Shown piece by piece: positions 13,718 to 16,927 of a stretch of 16,927 nucleotides of DNA. Origin of the DNA: Pseudomonadota bacterium (GTDB taxonomy: Bacteria; Pseudomonadota; Gammaproteobacteria; Burkholderiales; Burkholderiaceae); contig JAKORH010000072.1 of assembly GCA_029777935.1 (NCBI GenBank), positions 1 through 16,927 on the forward strand. The letters are read 5' to 3'. Under the pieces are notes generated by a model, which ran no database searches, was not told the origin of the DNA, and saw only the letters and a list, made by a program, of their open reading frames with translations. How positions within the stretch are numbered: position 1 is the first letter of the stretch; each line of letters starts with the position of its first letter. Position numbers and translations under genes: made by a program.

Positions 13718-14859
13718 ACCTGCCGCGCCTGATCGCGATGTCGATGCTCGCGCACATCACGTTCGTGGCCACTCGCATGGCCGGCTCGCTGTACGCGCTG
13801 GCCCACCACGCTTCGACGTTCACGGTCGGCGTGCAAATGGCGCTGTTTGCGCTGGTACCGATGCTGACCGCGGTGCGCGCGGGCCGCTGGCTGGACGCCG
13901 TCGGCGCGCGCCGTCCGATGCTGGTCGGCGCGCTGATGATCCTGGTCGGCGCGCTGCTGCCGGCGCTGTTCCCGTTCGCGGTCGCGGACATCGCGCCACT
14001 GCTGGTCGCCGCGCCGCTGGTCGGTACCGGACTGATGCTGGTGCAATTGACCGCGCAGAACCTGGTCGGAGAGCACTCCAGTCCGGCCAATCGCGCGCAG
14101 GCCTTTTCGTGGCTCGCGCTCGGATATTCAGTGACCGGATTCTCCGGACCGGTCGTCACCGGACTGGTGATCGACAACTTCGGGCACCGCGCGGCGTTCC
14201 TGGTTTTCGCGCTCGTGGCTCTCGGCGCGCTCGCGTTTCTGCGCGCGCTGTGGCAGGACCTGCCGACGCGCCACGCAGCGCCGCTATCGACTGCGCCGGC
14301 TGCCACGCTCGACCTGTTGCGCGATCCGCACCTGCGCAGCATCATGTTCGTGACCGTGCTTCTGTCTTCCGCGTGGGACCTGCAGACGCTGATGATCCCG
14401 GTGCACGGTACGCGGGTGGGGCTCGACCCGGCCGAGATCGGCTTCGTGATGGGCAGCTTCGCGCTCGCCACCTTCGCGGTCCGGCTGGCGATGGCACGTC
14501 TGCCGCACGCCTTCGGCGAATGGCAAGTGCTGATTTTCGCCTTGATCGCCGCCGGCCTCGCCTACGCGCTGCTGCCCTGGCTGCAAGGTTTCTGGCCGCT
14601 CGCCGCCTGCGTTTTCCTGCTCGGTTTCGGCCTGGGCGCCGGACAGCCGAACATCATGTCGCTGCTGCACCATCGCTCGCCGGCCGGGCGCATCGGCGAA
14701 GCGCTCGGCCTGCGCACCACGATCATCAACAGCGGCAGCGCGACGCTGCCGCTGGTGTTCGGCGCGCTTGGTTCGGTCGTCGGCACCGGCGCGGTGTTCG
14801 GCACGATGGCCGTGCTGCTCGGCAGCGGCGCGGCCAGCTTGAGGAAGCGACGCAAATGA
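13714..14859 (+). CDS. MFS transporter
   Basis: A 381-aa inner-membrane protein with about twelve hydrophobic segments in two halves, typical of small major facilitator exporters. The loop after helix 2 has AGRWLDAVGARRPMLVG, a version of the MFS signature with Gly, Asp and basic residues. The central loop (LWQDLPTRHAAPL to LLRDPHLRS) separates the halves, and GFGLGAGQPNIMSLLHHRSP lies in the second half. The start is GTG at 13714, with GGAGGG 7 nt upstream supplied by the tandem repeat. The 3' end overlaps the ChaC-like gene as ATGA. Substrate is unknown. Confidence 0.88.
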   Translation: MNLPRLIAMSMLAHITFVATRMAGSLYALAHHASTFTVGVQMALFALVPMLTAVRAGRWLDAVGARRPMLVGALMILVGALLPALFPFAVADIAPLLVAAPLVGTGLMLVQLTAQNLVGEHSSPANRAQAFSWLALGYSVTGFSGPVVTGLVIDNFGHRAAFLVFALVALGALAFLRALWQDLPTRHAAPLSTAPAATLDLLRDPHLRSIMFVTVLLSSAWDLQTLMIPVHGTRVGLDPAEIGFVMGSFALATFAVRLAMARLPHAFGEWQVLIFALIAAGLAYALLPWLQGFWPLAACVFLLGFGLGAGQPNIMSLLHHRSPAGRIGEALGLRTTIINSGSATLPLVFGALGSVVGTGAVFGTMAVLLGSGAASLRKRRK

Positions 14860-15473
14860 CGCTCACGCCGCCGCCGCGGCAGACGCCGGAGCAGATGCGC
14901 GCCACGCTCGTCGCCGCGCTTGCGCGCTGGGACGGCCGCCGACCGCTGTGGATCTTCGGCTACGGCTCGCTGATCTGGAACCCGGAACTGGACTTCGACC
15001 GCCGTGCGCCGGCGCGCGTGTACGGCTATCACCGGCGCCTGTGCCTGCGCTCGGTGCGCAACCGCGGCACGCACGATTGCCCGGGGCTGGTCGCGGGGCT
15101 CGACCGCGGCGGTTCGTGCTGTGGAGTGGTATATCGCGTGCCGGCGCCCGCGGTGCACGCGCAGTTCGAGCGGCTGTGGGAGCGCGAGATGTTCATGGGC
15201 TCGTATCACCCGCGCTGGCTCGCGTGCCATCGGCTCGATCGGCCGCAGCGCGTGCCCGCGCTCGCGTTCGTGGTCCGGCGCGATGCGTTCAACTACTGCG
15301 GCAAGCTGGCGGAGCGCGAGATGGTCGGCATCCTGCGCCGCGCGCGTGGCCTGTACGGCAGCAGCCTTGAGTATCTGCAGCGCATCGTGCACAGTCTGCG
15401 GGCCGAAGGCATGAGCGACCCGCACCTCGAACGACTGGCCCAGCGCGTCCGGCACGCAGCAGACCTTGAATGA
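14856..15473 (+). CDS. chaC: ChaC-like gamma-glutamylcyclotransferase
   Basis: A 205-aa cytoplasmic enzyme of the ChaC family, which cleaves glutathione to 5-oxoproline and Cys-Gly. The substrate-binding motif [10 protein letters not shown] is at residues 34-43. [11 protein letters not shown] and the block [14 protein letters not shown] follow; by analogy Glu111 of REM is the catalytic acid. The length is close to E. coli ChaC. The start is fixed by the ATGA overlap with the MFS gene, with GAGGAAG 8 nt upstream, and its stop overlaps the pdxH start in the same way. Linkage with transporters and pdxH gives no clear pathway, though all could belong to amino-acid or thiol metabolism. Confidence 0.87.
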   Translation: MTLTPPPRQTPEQMRATLVAALARWDGRRPLWIFGYGSLIWNPELDFDRRAPARVYGYHRRLCLRSVRNRGTHDCPGLVAGLDRGGSCCGVVYRVPAPAVHAQFERLWEREMFMGSYHPRWLACHRLDRPQRVPALAFVVRRDAFNYCGKLAEREMVGILRRARGLYGSSLEYLQRIVHSLRAEGMSDPHLERLAQRVRHAADLE

Positions 15474-16108
15474 CCCACTCGATCGCCGACCTTCGCAATG
15501 AGTACGCGCGCGCGGCGCTCGACGAGGCGCACGCCGACCCGGATCCGATCCGGCAGTTCGCCCACTGGTGGGACGAGGCGATGAAGTCGCAGTTGCCGGA
15601 GCCGAACGCGATGACGCTCGCGACCGCCGATGCGAGCGGGCGGCCGTCGGCACGCGTCGTGCTGCTGAAGGGCTTCGACGAGCGCGGCTTCGTCTTCTAC
15701 ACCAACTATGACAGCCGCAAGGGCACGGAGCTGGCCGCCAATGCGCGTGCGGCACTGCTGTTCTTCTGGCCCGAGCTGGAGCGCCAGGTGCGCATCGACG
15801 GCGACGTCGAACGCGTGTCGGCCGAGGAATCGGACGCGTACTTCCGCAGCCGGCCGCTCGCCAGCCGCATCGGCGCGTGGGCCTCGCCGCAAAGCAAGCC
15901 GATTCCGGGCCGCGCCTGGCTGATGGCACGCGTGGCCGAGATGGGGTTGCGGCACGGACTGAACCCGGAGCGGCCGCCGCACTGGGGCGGCTTCCGCGTC
16001 GGGCCGTGCGCCATCGAGTTCTGGCAAGGTCGGCCGTCGCGGCTGCACGATCGGCTGCTGTACGCGCGCGCGGGCGGCGGCTGGGAGCGCCGCCGGCTGG
16101 CGCCCTGA
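15470..16108 (+). CDS. pdxH: Pyridoxamine 5'-phosphate oxidase
   Basis: A 212-aa FMN-dependent cytoplasmic enzyme that oxidises pyridoxamine or pyridoxine 5'-phosphate to pyridoxal 5'-phosphate with O2, the last step of vitamin B6 synthesis and salvage. The N-terminus has [13 protein letters not shown] and [13 protein letters not shown]. The FMN-binding residues lie in [13 protein letters not shown] (62-74), YTNYDSRKG (77-85) and ERQVRIDG (104-111). The C-terminal [18 protein letters not shown] carries the Arg and His that contact the substrate phosphate and ring. The length matches family norms of 210-220 aa. ATGA overlap with the ChaC-like gene shows it is the last gene of the operon; no terminator was found after it. 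Confidence 0.96.
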   Translation: MTHSIADLRNEYARAALDEAHADPDPIRQFAHWWDEAMKSQLPEPNAMTLATADASGRPSARVVLLKGFDERGFVFYTNYDSRKGTELAANARAALLFFWPELERQVRIDGDVERVSAEESDAYFRSRPLASRIGAWASPQSKPIPGRAWLMARVAEMGLRHGLNPERPPHWGGFRVGPCAIEFWQGRPSRLHDRLLYARAGGGWERRRLAP

Positions 16109-16219
16109 CGGGCTCCTGCGGGCGGACACGGATGTCGGCGAACGCAGGTTCCCATCTACTGCCTTCGCGCTAGGCTGATCGCGTCGAATATTCCATGCCC
16201 GGCCGCCGGCGGGCGTGGG

Positions 16220-16225
16220 TAGAAT
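16220..16225 (+). promoter_or_regulatory. Possible -10 hexamer of the response regulator gene
   Basis: TAGAAT is a 5/6 match to the -10 consensus, 63 nt before the ATG. The upstream region is GC-rich with no clear -35. The rest of the 180-bp gap after pdxH shows nothing else I can identify. Confidence 0.3.
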
Positions 16226-16288
16226 GGCCGCATCGCCTCCACGGGCGCCCGTTGTCGAGGCAACGCCTCTCTTGCCGGACTTCAGACC

Positions 16289-16927
16289 ATGAGCACCGAG
16301 CCGATTTCGATCCTGATCGTCGAAGACGAACCCGAGTTCCGGCGCCGCTTCACCCAGATCATCGAGAACGAACCTTCGATGCGTCTGGTCGGCGTGGCGT
16401 CGAACAAGCGCGACGCGCAGTCGCTGATCGAGCGCGAGGAGTTCGACGTGATGCTGATCGACCTCGGCCTGCCGGACGGCAACGGCACCGAGTTGATCCG
16501 CCAGGTCAGCCAGCGCCGCCCGGACACCGACATCATGGTCGTCACCGTGTTCGGCGACGAACAGCACGTGGTGAGCGCCATCGAGGCCGGCGCCACCGGC
16601 TACATCCTGAAGGACTCGACGCCGGCCGACGTCATCTCGTGCATCAAGCTGCTGCGCGCCGGCGGCTCGCCGGTCAGCCCCGTGGTCGCGCGCAGCGTGC
16701 TGCGCGCGATCCGCAATCGCATGGGCGGCACGGCGACCCGCTCGCCGACCGCGCCGGAGAACAACCCGCTGTCGGCGCGCGAGACCGAGATCCTGCAACT
16801 GCTCGCCAAGGGCATGAGCTTCAACGAGATCGGAGAAATCCTCGGCATTTCGCCGCACACCGTGACCGCGCACATCAAGAAGATCTACCGCAAGCTCGCG
16901 GTGCACTCGCGCGGCGAGGCGGTGTAC
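16289..16927 (+). CDS. NarL/LuxR-type response regulator, 3' end outside the window
   Basis: 213 codons are present and the frame is open at the right edge, so the gene is cut near its end. The receiver domain (about 6-122) has Glu12 and Asp13, phospho-acceptor Asp58 in MLIDLGLPDG, Thr86 and Lys108 in YILKDS, all the residues needed for phosphorylation. A Pro/Thr-rich linker (about 145-160) leads to the LuxR-type helix-turn-helix: LSARETEILQLLAKGMSFNE and IGEILGISPHTVTAHIKKIY. It should bind DNA as a dimer after phosphorylation by a sensor kinase, which may lie beyond the window. The ATG at 16289 is chosen by domain position; its Shine-Dalgarno is weak. It does not overlap pdxH and looks like a new transcription unit. 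Confidence 0.92.
   Translation, partial: MSTEPISILIVEDEPEFRRRFTQIIENEPSMRLVGVASNKRDAQSLIEREEFDVMLIDLGLPDGNGTELIRQVSQRRPDTDIMVVTVFGDEQHVVSAIEAGATGYILKDSTPADVISCIKLLRAGGSPVSPVVARSVLRAIRNRMGGTATRSPTAPENNPLSARETEILQLLAKGMSFNEIGEILGISPHTVTAHIKKIYRKLAVHSRGEAVY

Noticed and set aside
15293..16906. Long minus-strand open frame opposite pdxH and the response regulator
   Set aside because: It spans two well-supported plus-strand genes and their gap, with no motif of its own.

Overview
The window is about 70% G+C by eye, with dense genes, frequent 4-nt start/stop overlaps, GTG starts and short intergenic gaps. Gene families (OtnK/OtnC, TcdA, YgiQ, DUF6502, tandem UspA beside a Crp/Fnr regulator, a PdxH operon) and two kinds of palindromic repeat point to a betaproteobacterium, probably Burkholderiales. 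I cannot name a genus. There is no phage, transposase, CRISPR array, rRNA or tRNA that I can support. It reads as chromosomal core and near-core sequence.

Layout. (1) 1-2821, minus strand: tcdA (tRNA t6A-modifying dehydratase), a single-domain universal stress protein (Usp), then after a terminator the four-carbon sugar-acid genes otnK and otnC (otnC runs off the left edge). (2) 2822-2951: divergent control region holding a 99-bp palindromic repeat. (3) 2952-5258, plus strand: ygiQ, a radical SAM protein, with a second palindromic repeat inserted in frame. (4) 5372-9427: an envelope group. A beta-propeller lipoprotein (minus) and a DUF6502 gene plus small lipoprotein (plus) diverge from a 19-bp palindromic operator candidate, and a signal-peptide-bearing monohaem cytochrome c (minus) converges on them. 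(5) 9532-12399: a TerB-like/DUF697-like protein (minus) divergent from a Crp/Fnr-family regulator (plus), followed by a two-domain Usp. (6) 12690-16108, plus: DMT-family transporter, 41-codon repeat-derived ORF, MFS transporter, ChaC-like gamma-glutamylcyclotransferase and pdxH, every junction being a 4-nt ATGA or GTGA overlap. (7) 16289 to the end: a NarL/LuxR-type response regulator cut by the right edge.

Main points. Two near-consensus FNR/Anr-type boxes (TTGAC-N4-ATCAA) occur, at 2036-2049 and 10566-10579. The first sits inside the 3' end of tcdA at exact class II spacing (-41.5) from a -10-like hexamer for the single-domain Usp gene. The second lies in front of the Crp/Fnr-family gene. 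A half-site has about the same spacing before the two-domain Usp gene. Together they suggest a small local oxygen/redox stress regulon. The other notable features are the repeat-derived mini-ORF that links two transporter genes by overlapping start and stop codons, the in-frame repeat in ygiQ, and the palindrome between the propeller lipoprotein and the DUF6502 gene. I found no clearly new defence or biosynthetic system.
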